A DNA stretch of 46,613 nucleotides from positions 1 to 46,613 of the forward strand of contig NZ_MJGC01000071.1 of NCBI RefSeq assembly GCF_001746915.1, written 5' to 3'. Numbering within the stretch: the first letter of the stretch is position 1; the number at the start of each line of letters is the position of its first letter. This document shows positions 8,980-17,418 of the stretch, piece after piece. A program made the translations under genes and the position numbers. This DNA is from Desertifilum tharense IPPAS B-1220 (lineage in GTDB: Bacteria > Cyanobacteriota > Cyanobacteriia > Cyanobacteriales > Desertifilaceae). The notes under the pieces are model-generated. The model was not told where the DNA came from. It was given only the letters and a program-made list of their open reading frames with translations, and made no database searches.

Positions 8980-9495
8980 TTAAACGTCCTCGAAATAGCG
9001 AGGATATTGCACCTTTCCGCAAATAAATTGCAAGCTTCCGGGTTGATTTTCTCGCACCCTAAACGCTTCATCGGGAACCTCAAACGGCGGATAAATCTTA
9101 AACTGGCTAGCCGTTTGGAACCCAAAGCGGGAATAGAATTCCGGATGTCCTAAAACAATCACCACCGGATAATCAAAATTCTGGCATCGTTCTAAGCCAT
9201 ACTGAAGCAAGCGTGTGCCAATTCCTTGTTTTTGCCATTTTGGCTGCACGGCGAGGGGAGCCAACGCTAAGGCGCGATAGACCTGGGTTTCTGCTACAAT
9301 CGCGATCGCGCTAAACAGCAAATATCCAACAACTCTTCCCTCCTGTTTCGCCACCAGGGATAATGCCGGAATAAAGTTATCGGAATGACGAATTGTTTCG
9401 ACTAAATTGGCTTCCTGGGGTTGACAAAATGCCTCGCTTACCACTTGGCGAATAGCGGTGAAATCGTCAGGAGTTTCGGCTTGCAGTTGTAGCAT
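8980..9495 (-). CDS. GNAT N-acetyltransferase, YhbS-like
   Basis: This 171-aa single-domain GNAT has the acetyl-CoA pyrophosphate-binding loop QKQGIGTRLL near residue 90, followed by the YPVVIVLGHPEFYSRFGF stretch typical of the YhbS group. The length is normal. It is the first gene of the operon that runs down to the terminator at 3977. Only 21 bases separate it from the BtaA-like gene. Its acceptor cannot be deduced; in this setting acetylation of a lipid-linked amine is possible, but a general small-molecule role is equally allowed. Confidence 0.8.
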   Translation of the reverse strand: MLQLQAETPDDFTAIRQVVSEAFCQPQEANLVETIRHSDNFIPALSLVAKQEGRVVGYLLFSAIAIVAETQVYRALALAPLAVQPKWQKQGIGTRLLQYGLERCQNFDYPVVIVLGHPEFYSRFGFQTASQFKIYPPFEVPDEAFRVRENQPGSLQFICGKVQYPRYFEDV

Positions 9496-9652
9496 GGCTT
9501 CTATCGCAAAGTGCTGTAGCGTACGCCAAGCAGCGGTGTCAAAAAACAGTTCGGTTAAGTTTAGCTTATTTTATAGCTGTACTCAGTAGGGTTAGGACAG
9601 ACTAAACTGCTCAAAGGATAAGACTTACTCGGTTTTAACCGCTACTTGGCGT

Positions 9653-9671
9653 GCTAAAGCAACAGCACTTT
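9653..9671. repeat. Second copy of 19-bp dispersed repeat
   Basis: GCTAAAGCAACAGCACTTT is identical to 1784-1802. It lies in the 258-bp spacer between the GNAT-led operon and thf1. With the bases before it, GTGCT and AGCAC form a small hairpin. No gene is seen in this spacer, which must contain the operon promoter. Confidence 0.6.
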
Positions 9672-9753
9672 GCTATAAGCTTAAATCTCCCCAAAACTTG
9701 AAAGCCACCGAGCTTTTGACTCAGTGGTTGATACTTTTCGATTTGTTCGCGCC

Positions 9754-10470
9754 TTAACTTTCGGAGGGGGGAGTCTCTGAGGGAGAATTGGCGGCGGCGC
9801 GTTGTTGTTCGCGCTGTTCGCGCTTTTTGCGTTCCGCTTGTAGCGCATCTTCCATCACGATGCGGGCTTGGGCCATTTTTTCTAAGTTAGAACGATACAG
9901 TTCGAGGTCCTTTTGCAATTTTTCTTCAGGCAGATGTAGCGCTGTACTCACTTGCTTGAGGGTATCGTTGCGCTGTTTTTCATCTTGGAGTCCTGCGGCA
10001 TTCGCTTTTTCTAACAAGGAGTATAAGCCAATGGCAAATAGACGGCTATATTTAAATTTGGGATTGTGCGCGATCGCCGAAACGATTTCCCGCAACAGTT
10101 GAGGCGTTGCTAAGTTATCCGGCTGGCTCAAGCTGGCGATCAAATCCGCTTCCGATAAGGTTTGTACCAACTCTTCTAGGCGGCGAGCATCCTCTTGATA
10201 GCGCTGCGGATCGTCTTCGATAGATTGGCAAATCGCTTTAAAAATTGAAACTTTGTCAGCTTCCGGTGCGTAGGCTTGCATAAACTGCTCGTAAGCGGTG
10301 ACAACGCCTAGCCCATAGATAGGGTCATAGCGAAAGTCTACATTCACCGAAAGCAAATGCATTTCCACCATAATTTCTTCCACGACCCGACGATAAATTG
10401 AGTTAATCGGGCGGGTGTGGTAGGTGTAAAAGGCTCTCTTTGTATCTGATAGCGTGCGGACGTTGTTCAC
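9754..10470 (-). CDS. thf1: Thf1/Psp29 photosystem II biogenesis protein
   Basis: Thf1 (Psp29, Thylakoid formation 1) supports photosystem II assembly and repair and keeps the thylakoid FtsH protease level normal. The N-terminus VNNVRTLSDTKRAFY and the following region up to YDPIYGLG are highly characteristic. I choose the GTG at 10470 (238 aa), because family members begin at this NNVRT position. A TTG at 10485 is also in frame and would add five residues. The C-terminal part (about 185-238) is charged and probably coiled-coil. It is divergent from the CpcT-like gene, with about 120 bp between the starts. Confidence 0.93.
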   Translation of the reverse strand: MNNVRTLSDTKRAFYTYHTRPINSIYRRVVEEIMVEMHLLSVNVDFRYDPIYGLGVVTAYEQFMQAYAPEADKVSIFKAICQSIEDDPQRYQEDARRLEELVQTLSEADLIASLSQPDNLATPQLLREIVSAIAHNPKFKYSRLFAIGLYSLLEKANAAGLQDEKQRNDTLKQVSTALHLPEEKLQKDLELYRSNLEKMAQARIVMEDALQAERKKREQREQQRAAANSPSETPPSES

Positions 10471-10593
10471 GAGTACACAAGACAATTGATAGAGGATGCG
10501 ATCCCATTGTCTCTTTTATCCGTGCGTTTGCCAACTCAAGGGCAGTTTTTGCCGTAAGTTGAAAGAAGTTTCGTGGAGTCGATCCCCAAGCAA

Positions 10594-11253
10594 ATGAAGC
10601 TTTCTCTGGAACTCTTAACCCTGGCTGGCTATCTGGCGGGAGAATTTGAAAACGAACAACAAGCGATCGCCGATCCGAGTTGGTACGTGCGCTTGCGGTT
10701 GTGGCAGCGTCCTTTGCCAACCCCTTTATTTGCGGAACCGGGAATCACCTTTTTTGCCGAACAAGCCAATACCCTCAAGCTCGATCGACCGTACCGCCAG
10801 CGGATTTTGCATCTTTATCAATCTGACCCGTCATCGGGCGCGATCGCCATTCAATACTACATGCCTCAAAATCCAGAGGCATTGTCTGGAGCCGGACGCG
10901 AGCCTAAACGTTTAGAGAGTTTGGGCGCTGAAGATTTAGAATTTTTGCCCGAATGTCGGTTGCAGGTCGCTCGCAACCTCACCGCAACTCAGGGCGATCG
11001 CTTTTTAGCAACCCTACCGCCAAATGCCCGTTGCTGTTTCCCCTATCAGCAACAGATCCGCCAAGTCCATCTTGGCTTCGAGATCGCTTTAGATCGGGAA
11101 AATCCCCAGGAGGCGATCGAATTCCTCAGTTATGACAAAGGGATCGATCCCGTTACGGGACAAGCCCTTTGGGGAGCAATCCTAGGTCCCTATCGCTTCA
11201 TCAAGCAACAAGACTACCAGATTCCCGCAGAAAGTTTGAGGAACCCCAGCTAG
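10594..11253 (+). CDS. CpcT/CpeT-type phycobiliprotein lyase
   Basis: Members of this family attach a bilin to the beta subunit of phycocyanin (Cys-155, CpcT) or phycoerythrin (CpeT). The lipocalin-like sequence holds the family patches LAGYLAGEFENEQQA near the start, WYVRLRLW and YRQRILHL. I take the ATG at 10594 (219 aa), with a GGAG 15 bases upstream; a GTG at 10573 would add seven residues. The family is usually near 200 aa, so the C-terminus is slightly long. It is divergent from thf1 and convergent with the STAS gene. CpcT and CpeT cannot be separated by eye. Confidence 0.85.
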   Translation: MKLSLELLTLAGYLAGEFENEQQAIADPSWYVRLRLWQRPLPTPLFAEPGITFFAEQANTLKLDRPYRQRILHLYQSDPSSGAIAIQYYMPQNPEALSGAGREPKRLESLGAEDLEFLPECRLQVARNLTATQGDRFLATLPPNARCCFPYQQQIRQVHLGFEIALDRENPQEAIEFLSYDKGIDPVTGQALWGAILGPYRFIKQQDYQIPAESLRNPS

Positions 11254-11262
11254 CCGAGTCTG

Positions 11263-11318
11263 AGAGGAGGGAGTTGAGGCTGACGCGGGTCAGCAAACTC
11301 TCAAACCTCATCCTCTGA
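11263..11318. terminator. Bidirectional hairpin between convergent genes
   Basis: A core stem GCTGAC/GTCAGC (11279-11294) is flanked by partly complementary arms, GAGAGGAGGGAGTTGAG on the left and CTCTCAAACCTCATCCTC on the right. It lies between the stops of the CpcT-like gene (plus) and the STAS gene (minus), 79 bp apart. A two-way terminator is the simplest reading; there is no strong T-run on either side. Confidence 0.5.
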
Positions 11319-11332
11319 AACCAAAGAGCGTT

Positions 11333-11692
11333 TTACTTCGCGATTCCGCGCGGAACCCCTTCTAACGCTTCTTCTTCAGTTTCAAAGATTTCAAACACAG
11401 AATCCATCATGGTGACTTCAAACACCAATTTGGCTTCCGGGTGAACATTGCAAATGCGAAAACTGCCTTTAACCTTTTCGGCATCTCGCATTCCAGCCAC
11501 CAGGGAGGTTAAGCCGGAACTATCAATAAAGTTAACCTGACCCAAATTCACGACTACGTGACGACTAAGTTTAGAAATACACTCTTGTAACTTTAGGCGA
11601 AATTGCCAAGCCGTCGTAATGTCTAGGCGTCCTGTGGGTGTTAAGACAATCACAGTAGTCCCATCTTGGGTTGTGTATGTTTTTTGCTCCAT
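11333..11692 (-). CDS. STAS-domain anti-sigma factor antagonist
   Basis: A 119-aa single STAS domain of the SpoIIAA/RsbV type. The phosphorylation site sits in IDSSGLTSLV (residues 56-65), where the DSSG serine is the one phosphorylated by partner-switching kinases in known systems. It starts at the ATG at 11692. No anti-sigma kinase or PP2C phosphatase gene is nearby, so its partners must be encoded elsewhere. It ends convergent with the CpcT-like gene. Confidence 0.9.
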   Translation of the reverse strand: MEQKTYTTQDGTTVIVLTPTGRLDITTAWQFRLKLQECISKLSRHVVVNLGQVNFIDSSGLTSLVAGMRDAEKVKGSFRICNVHPEAKLVFEVTMMDSVFEIFETEEEALEGVPRGIAK

Positions 11693-11842
11693 CTGAGTCG
11701 TCTACCTTCCCCTGGGAATGGTGAACATTTGGGTTGATTGTAGAATCACAAGTCGATTCGCAACAAGTCTCAAGCTCTTGATGTTAGACCAAAATGGCTT
11801 AAGGCGATCGCGTCTGTTGGGGTGAAGTTCCGCAAAATGAGC

Positions 11843-11895
11843 GGGGTCTTCACCGGAATTGAACGCAACTGTTCAATTGTAGAGGTTGAGACCCC
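11843..11895. other. Long stem-loop between the STAS gene and hemF
   Basis: GGGGTCTTCACC (11843-11854) pairs with GGTTGAGACCCC (11884-11895) with one 2-base mismatch. Inside it, AATTGAAC (11857-11864) pairs perfectly with GTTCAATT (11871-11878). The whole element folds into a hairpin of about 53 bases. It lies 37 bases past the stop of hemF, so it may protect or end the hemF transcript, although a second GGGGTCTTCGG-type motif (11916-11926, minus strand) lies nearer. It could also be a small RNA. Confidence 0.55.
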
Positions 11896-11931
11896 CTGCG
11901 GCTATTCTTTTTCCGAAGACCCCAGTTTTTC

Positions 11932-12975
11932 TTAACCCGCAGAACTCGGTGGCGACCAGTCCGCCCAATCTTGAGGCTTCAAAAATGTTTCGTACAGTTC
12001 GGACTCTGGAGACTGAGGTTCGGGTTGATACCCGTACTCCCAGCGCACCAGCGGCGGTAAAGACATCAGAATCGACTCAGTGCGGCCATTGGTTTGCAGC
12101 CCAAAGATCGTTCCCCGGTCGTAAACCAAGTTAAACTCCACATAGCGTCCCCGGCGGTAGAGTTGAAACTGGCGTTGGCGATCGCCATATTCCATCCCCT
12201 GACGCCGTTGGACAATCGGCACGTAACTGGGGATAAAAGACCGACCGCAAGCTTGAACCAACGCAAACAACTCTTCCCAACTACGCGCCGGGAGAACGCC
12301 CACCTGTTGCGAGTATGAGGCTGCCGGGCCGGCCGAGTCAGGGCCGCGATAGATCGGCCCGTCCCCATCTTGATAATCCAAGAAAATCCCGCCCACACCC
12401 CGCGTTTCCTGGCGATGTTTCAAATAAAAATACTCATCGCACCAGCGCTTAAACACCGGATAGTATTCGGGGTGATGCTGGTCGCAAGTCGCCTTCAGGG
12501 TCTTGTGGAAATGGGCCGCATCTTCAGCAAACGGGTAGTACGGCGTTAAATCCGCACCGCCTCCAAACCACCAAACCGGGCCGGCCTCAAAATAGCGATA
12601 GTTTAAGTGAACCGTTGGCACATAGGGATTGCGCGGATGCAAAACCATTGAAGTTCCCGTCGCATAAAACCCATGTCCTTGCGCTTCCGGTCGTTGCTTT
12701 AAGATCGAAGGCGGCAGTTGAGTTCCCCAAACCTCCGAGAAGTTGACCCCGCCTTGTTCAAAGACACTGCCCTCGCGGATCACGCGCGAGCGACCGCCGC
12801 CGCCCTCTTCGCGCGTCCAACTGTCTTCCCTAAATGTTCCCTGCCCGTCTAGCTGCTCTAGAGCCTGACAAATTTCATCTTGCAGTTGCTTCATAAACTG
12901 ACTGACCCGCGCTTGGGAATCAGTCGGTGGTGTCGTTTTGACAGGAGTGCTAGTGGGTGTCGAAGACATCGTCAT
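11932..12975 (-). CDS. hemF: Oxygen-dependent coproporphyrinogen III oxidase
   Basis: HemF converts coproporphyrinogen III to protoporphyrinogen IX with O2, a step shared by haem and chlorophyll synthesis. The 347-aa protein carries the family blocks GGGGRSRVI, HLNYRYFE, WWFGGGADLTPYY, GVGGIFLDY and the C-terminal PPLVRWEYGYQPEPQSPE. It begins at the ATG at 12975; a second ATG two codons later is equally possible. Its N-terminal 25 residues are Thr/Pro-rich and probably unstructured. A run-through hairpin lies at 11843-11895. Gene order around it is ordinary for a chromosome. Confidence 0.96.
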   Translation of the reverse strand: MTMSSTPTSTPVKTTPPTDSQARVSQFMKQLQDEICQALEQLDGQGTFREDSWTREEGGGGRSRVIREGSVFEQGGVNFSEVWGTQLPPSILKQRPEAQGHGFYATGTSMVLHPRNPYVPTVHLNYRYFEAGPVWWFGGGADLTPYYPFAEDAAHFHKTLKATCDQHHPEYYPVFKRWCDEYFYLKHRQETRGVGGIFLDYQDGDGPIYRGPDSAGPAASYSQQVGVLPARSWEELFALVQACGRSFIPSYVPIVQRRQGMEYGDRQRQFQLYRRGRYVEFNLVYDRGTIFGLQTNGRTESILMSLPPLVRWEYGYQPEPQSPESELYETFLKPQDWADWSPPSSAG

Positions 12976-13233
12976 ATACTCGATCGATTGTGTAGAAATT
13001 CTTCAAAAAAAACAATGATATTAGATTTGATCGCCGCCTCAACACCAAAAGCGTCTCGACATAATTCTTAACTCTCTTCTTTGTGTCTAGCGCCAGATGC
13101 TAACCTAGCCTAACTCGAATAAGGTCTTTAACATCACAATTTGAGAAAAAGCGCAAAAAAAGTTGACCAGCGCTCCTCAATCAAGTTCCTAAGATTAAAT
13201 CAGTGCTCTTGAGTGTCTAACCTGGAGGAAAGG

Positions 13234-13776
13234 GTGAGACGATTGATCCCTAAGTTTTTTTCTAAACTCGTTCGTCGCAATAGCTGCAAAGTTCGTTGCT
13301 CTCTCGTGAGAACCTACCGCACGATTAGTTCTGCCTCAGTCGATGAACTTTGGCAAAAAATCGCCGATTTAGCCGATGTCTCTTGGCATCCCCTGATTGC
13401 AAAAACCTATGTCCCCAAAGGATTGATTGCGAAACCGGGGATTATTTATCAAGCCGTGACTCGCTTTAGCCCCATTCCCATTCGGATTTTTGTCGAATGC
13501 GTGAATCCGCGAGAACTGATGAGCGTCCGCGTTTTAGCGATGCCAGGGATTGAAGAGCGAGTCATCTATCAAGTAGAGTCTACCGTGTGCGGCACGCGCA
13601 TTTCCTATTCTGTGAACTTGCGGGGATGGCTGTCGCCGCTGGTGTGGTTGCTCACCCGCCCCTATGCCGCACAGGTGGCTTCTGCCTTGGCTCAAGCCGC
13701 CGAACAAGCCACTGCGGGAACCCCAAGCGTCGAGAGTTCGACGGCTCATCCCAACTCAATGGACTTTGGTTTTTAA
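13234..13776 (+). CDS. SRPBCC (START-like) family protein
   Basis: This 180-aa protein has the polyketide cyclase/dehydrase-like START fold pattern: SSASVDELWQKIADL near the front and SWHPLIAK, then a beta-rich middle and a long C-terminal helix (about 140-170) of Ala/Gln-rich character. I choose the GTG at 13234 because GGAGG lies 6 bases upstream (13224-13228); a GTG at 13213 adds seven residues without a good ribosome site. Such proteins bind hydrophobic ligands; no ligand can be named. The mrp gene follows 97 bases later on the same strand. Confidence 0.75.
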   Translation: MRRLIPKFFSKLVRRNSCKVRCSLVRTYRTISSASVDELWQKIADLADVSWHPLIAKTYVPKGLIAKPGIIYQAVTRFSPIPIRIFVECVNPRELMSVRVLAMPGIEERVIYQVESTVCGTRISYSVNLRGWLSPLVWLLTRPYAAQVASALAQAAEQATAGTPSVESSTAHPNSMDFGF

Positions 13777-13873
13777 CCGGGGGCGAATGCCGCATGAGGG
13801 AGTCCGAACACTTAACGTTAAGATTCTATAAAGAATCTCCCTTATACAGACTCCAAATCATTGCCATTCACCG

Positions 13874-14953
13874 ATGATGTCTAATTCACTCGATACCCAA
13901 TCCGTTTTAGAAGTTTTACGACCCGTTCAAGACCCCGAATTGCGAAAAAGTTTGGTCGAGCTAAACATGATTCGCAATGTGGCGATTGATGAAGCGGGCG
14001 TTGTTCGCTTTACCTTGGTGCTGACAACGCCTGCTTGTCCGTTGCGCGAATTTATTGTCGAAGATTGTCAAAAAGCGGTTAAACAACTCCCCGGCGTGAC
14101 TGACGTACAAGTGGAAGTCACCGCAGAAATTCCCCAACAAAAAAATAGCTTACCCGACCGCCAAGGAATTCCGGGAATTCGCAATATTATCGCCATTTCT
14201 TCAGGAAAAGGAGGCGTAGGCAAAAGCACAGTGGCGGTTAATGTTGCTGTAGCGCTGGCGCAAACGGGAGCCAAAGTGGGTTTAATTGATGCCGATATTT
14301 ATGGCCCCAATGCTCCAACCATGTTGGGTTTAGAGAGCGCCCAGGTGAAAGTGCAAGCCACCGAAAAAGGAGAGGTTTTAGAACCGGCCTTTAATCATGG
14401 CGTTAAATTAGTTTCAATGGGCTTTTTAATCGATCGCGATCAGCCAGTCATTTGGCGCGGGCCGATGTTGAATGGTGTGATTCGGCAATTTCTCTACCAG
14501 GTGGAATGGGGAGAACTCGATTATCTGATTGTAGATATGCCTCCCGGTACGGGGGACGCTCAACTCACCCTCACCCAAGCGGTACCGATGGCGGGGGCAG
14601 CCATTGTCACCACGCCGCAAACGGTGGCCTTGCTCGATGCGCGTAAGGGGCTGAAAATGTTCCAGCAAATGGGCGTTCCCGTTCTGGGGATGGTGGAGAA
14701 TATGAGCTATTTTATTCCGCCCGACTTACCCGATCGCCAATATGACATTTTTGGATCGGGCGGTGGCGAAAAAACCTCTAAAGAGTTAGGCGTGCCCTTG
14801 TTGGGTTGCATTCCGTTGGAAATCAACCTGAGAGAAGGGGGCGATGCCGGGATTCCTATTGTAGTCGGTCAGCCCGAATCGGCCTCCGCCAAGGCCCTGA
14901 GTGCGATCGCCCGCGCGATCGCTGCTAAAGTGTCCGTAGCTGCCTTAACCTAA
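13874..14953 (+). CDS. mrp: Mrp/ApbC-type P-loop Fe-S cluster carrier
   Basis: This 359-aa protein has an N-terminal MIP18/DUF59 domain (about 8-90) and a ParA/MinD-type ATPase with the deviant Walker A SSGKGGVGKST near 110-120. Members carry and deliver iron-sulfur clusters. The CPxC cysteine pair that holds the bridging cluster in bacterial ApbC is replaced here by MSYFIPPDLPDRQY (277-290). I believe this is shared with other cyanobacterial Mrp proteins, but could not check. Alternative starts one codon apart (ATGATG). rodA follows 72 bases later. Confidence 0.93.
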   Translation: MMSNSLDTQSVLEVLRPVQDPELRKSLVELNMIRNVAIDEAGVVRFTLVLTTPACPLREFIVEDCQKAVKQLPGVTDVQVEVTAEIPQQKNSLPDRQGIPGIRNIIAISSGKGGVGKSTVAVNVAVALAQTGAKVGLIDADIYGPNAPTMLGLESAQVKVQATEKGEVLEPAFNHGVKLVSMGFLIDRDQPVIWRGPMLNGVIRQFLYQVEWGELDYLIVDMPPGTGDAQLTLTQAVPMAGAAIVTTPQTVALLDARKGLKMFQQMGVPVLGMVENMSYFIPPDLPDRQYDIFGSGGGEKTSKELGVPLLGCIPLEINLREGGDAGIPIVVGQPESASAKALSAIARAIAAKVSVAALT

Positions 14954-15025
14954 AATCCCAACCCATTGCCCAATCCTGGGGCGAGAATTCTAAGATCGGA
15001 TCTCACACCTTTGACATCCCCAACT

Positions 15026-16282
15026 ATGTTGCAAAAACGCTTAATGCGCCGCGTGAACTGGACTTCATTCCTCTACCCTTGGCAGCGAGTTGATTGGTTG
15101 CTGCTGTTCCTCTCAGTCGGACTAACAACCATTGGGGGGATTATGATTCGCAGCACAGAGCTGAACCTGGGATGGACCGATTGGTGGCAGCACTGGCTAG
15201 TCGGCGGGATTGGTCTAGTGCTGGCGATGCTTTTGGCGCGATGGCACTACAAAAATCTCCTGCAATTGCAATGGGTCATTTATGCCATCACCAACCTCTC
15301 CCTAATTGCCGTTATTTTTATTGGGACAACCGCCCTAGGGGCGCAGCGTTGGATTACCATCGGTGGCTTCAACCTCCAACCCTCGGAATTTGCCAAATTG
15401 GGGTTAATTATTACCCTAGCTTGCTTGCTCCATACCAATACCGCCTCCACCATCCCCATGTTGCTCAAAACCTTGGGGATTGCCCTCGTGCCTTGGATTT
15501 TAGTCTTCTTGCAACCCGACTTAGGAACCTCGCTAGTTTTTGGGGCGATTACGCTGGGAATGCTCTATTGGGGAAACGCCAATCCGGGATGGCTCGTGCT
15601 GTTAGTTTCTCCAGTGGTCTCAGCCATTCTGTTCAATATTTATCTGCCCGGATGGTTAATTTGGGCCGTCTTGCTCGCCATCGTTGCTTGGTTTAGCTTA
15701 CCGTGGCCGCGCTTGGGGAGTATTGGCGCAGTGGGGGTGAACTTCGCCGCCGGAGAACTGGGCTTCTTCCTGTGGGGATTGCTCAAAGACTACCAAAAAG
15801 ACCGTTTGATTCTGTTCCTCAATCCCGAAAAAGACCCCCTAGGCGGTGGCTATCACCTGATTCAATCGCGGATTGCCATTGGTGCCGGAGAACTGTGGGG
15901 ACGCGGTTTAAATCAGGGGACTCAAACCCAACTGAACTTTATCCCCGAACAACACACAGACTTTATCTTCTCTGCCATTGGCGAAGAATTGGGGTTTGTT
16001 GGCTGCGTCGCTATGTTGGCGGTGTTTTGGCTGATTTGCCTGCGCTTAGTTTTGATTGCTCAAAACGCCCAAGATAACTTTGGTTCCCTCTTAGCCATTG
16101 GCGTCCTGTCGATGGTGGTGTTTCAGGTGGTTGTGAACATTGGCATGACGATTGGTTTGGCCCCAGTGACTGGCATTCCCTTACCTTGGATGAGTTACGG
16201 GCGTTCGGCGTTGCTGACTAACTTTCTGGCGATTGGGTTGGTGGAGTCCGTGGCCAATCACCAGCAAAAACGGCGATTTTGA
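15026..16282 (+). CDS. rodA: RodA peptidoglycan glycosyltransferase
   Basis: A 418-aa SEDS-family membrane protein with about ten hydrophobic segments. SEDS proteins polymerise lipid II together with a class B PBP; RodA serves cell elongation. Family signatures are present: GAQRWITIGGFNLQPSEFAK, FLQPDLGTS, the large loop with KDRLILFLNPEKDP, and the GIPLPWMSYGRSALL motif near the end. I pick the ATG at 15026; a TTG at 14966 is in frame but gives 20 unlikely residues. No PBP2 gene is adjacent. RodA is preferred over FtsW because of the FLNPEKDP and GIPLPWMSYG spellings, but the two are close. Confidence 0.9.
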   Translation: MLQKRLMRRVNWTSFLYPWQRVDWLLLFLSVGLTTIGGIMIRSTELNLGWTDWWQHWLVGGIGLVLAMLLARWHYKNLLQLQWVIYAITNLSLIAVIFIGTTALGAQRWITIGGFNLQPSEFAKLGLIITLACLLHTNTASTIPMLLKTLGIALVPWILVFLQPDLGTSLVFGAITLGMLYWGNANPGWLVLLVSPVVSAILFNIYLPGWLIWAVLLAIVAWFSLPWPRLGSIGAVGVNFAAGELGFFLWGLLKDYQKDRLILFLNPEKDPLGGGYHLIQSRIAIGAGELWGRGLNQGTQTQLNFIPEQHTDFIFSAIGEELGFVGCVAMLAVFWLICLRLVLIAQNAQDNFGSLLAIGVLSMVVFQVVVNIGMTIGLAPVTGIPLPWMSYGRSALLTNFLAIGLVESVANHQQKRRF

Positions 16283-16377
16283 AAGATTAGCAATGTAATC
16301 AAGAGCGCTTCGCGCTTTCGCCGGGATGAATTAAGCTAAAAAAGTTGATGATTATTTCACTGAGTTGAGAAAAACAG

Positions 16378-16569
16378 ATGATTCTACCGGGATCGGCCGT
16401 TAAGGTGAAAAACCCAGGCGATACGTATTACGGCTTTCAAGGTCAGGTGCAGCGCGTCACCGATGGCAAAGCTGCGGTTTTGTTTGAAGGCGGCAACTGG
16501 GATAAGCTAGTCACCTTTCGGCTAGCGGAACTCGAACTGATTGACGCAACAGCAGGTCGCAAGAAGTAA
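16378..16569 (+). CDS. ndhS: NdhS, ferredoxin-docking subunit of NDH-1
   Basis: A 63-aa protein matching the small SH3-like NdhS subunit (formerly DUF3252): MILPGSAVKVKNPGD at the start, YYGFQGQVQRV and FEGGNWDKLVTFRL. In the thylakoid NDH-1 complex NdhS helps bind ferredoxin for cyclic electron flow. Length is typical. It stands alone between rodA and the HAS-barrel gene, all on the plus strand. Confidence 0.93.
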   Translation: MILPGSAVKVKNPGDTYYGFQGQVQRVTDGKAAVLFEGGNWDKLVTFRLAELELIDATAGRKK

Positions 16570-16624
16570 GGGTTTGCGGTTGCGGATTGAGGCTTAAACG
16601 TTCGCGTTAAAGGACGCTAGACTT

Positions 16625-17290
16625 ATGCGCTTACCCTTGCCGCAGTTTGAAAAGAGCGATCGCCATCCTAACCATATTGCTGAGGTGATTGAAACCGCAA
16701 CCACCGAGTTCTTAGCTCAGTGTCTCGAACCCGAAAACCTCAGCTTTCCGATCATGCCGGCCTTTGGCACCTTCGTCAAAGCCGCCGATGAAGAATCGGG
16801 CAATCAAGTTTATGCGGTCGTTTATCATGCCACCACTAGCCCGATTGACTCCGTGCATCGGGCGCGAGCGTTAGGGCTATCTCTAGAAGAACTGCGCGAA
16901 CAACAGCCCCAAATCTTTGCAATGCTCAAAACAGAGTTTCGGGCTGCAATTGTCGGGTTTGTCCCTTCAGTTGAACCAGGGAATGGCAAAACTAGATTGC
17001 CCCTCCCCTACCAACACTTACCGCCTCGTCCGCCCCAAATTCACCAAGCGGTCTACCAATGCACCCCAGAAGAAGTGATTCACTTCAGCGAACAACTGGA
17101 TTTTCTCAGAACTCTGCTGCAATTTCCTGGGGCCCCTGTAGATGCGCTGGCTGCCTCGGCAATTCGCGATATCTATCAACTCCGCCAAGCGGATCGAACG
17201 TGGCTCGTTCAAGCCGGACGCACCCTCAGCGTTCTCTTGAAAGATGATTACGACCGTCTGCGCTATATCCTAAGCCAAATCCATTATTGA
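16625..17290 (+). CDS. HAS-barrel domain protein of unknown function
   Basis: This 221-aa soluble protein has an N-terminal beta-barrel region (about 15-115), including FGTFVKAADE and VYAVVYHATTSPID, that resembles the HAS barrel found at the start of HerA-type ATPases. No ATPase part follows. The C-terminal half (about 140-221) is helical. The type is common in cyanobacteria as a stand-alone protein; I know of no assigned function. It starts at the ATG at 16625, 55 bases after ndhS. Confidence 0.7.
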   Translation: MRLPLPQFEKSDRHPNHIAEVIETATTEFLAQCLEPENLSFPIMPAFGTFVKAADEESGNQVYAVVYHATTSPIDSVHRARALGLSLEELREQQPQIFAMLKTEFRAAIVGFVPSVEPGNGKTRLPLPYQHLPPRPPQIHQAVYQCTPEEVIHFSEQLDFLRTLLQFPGAPVDALAASAIRDIYQLRQADRTWLVQAGRTLSVLLKDDYDRLRYILSQIHY

Positions 17291-17418
17291 ACCGATTACC
17301 AAGGTAGCGGCAGGAGATTATCTTCTCTAACGGCGAGTGCAGTTGTCGTTTCACTCGCATGGACGCTGCACGCCGCCTCAGTTCGCGTTCGATGCTGGTG
17401 CCTATTCACTCTGAGTTT

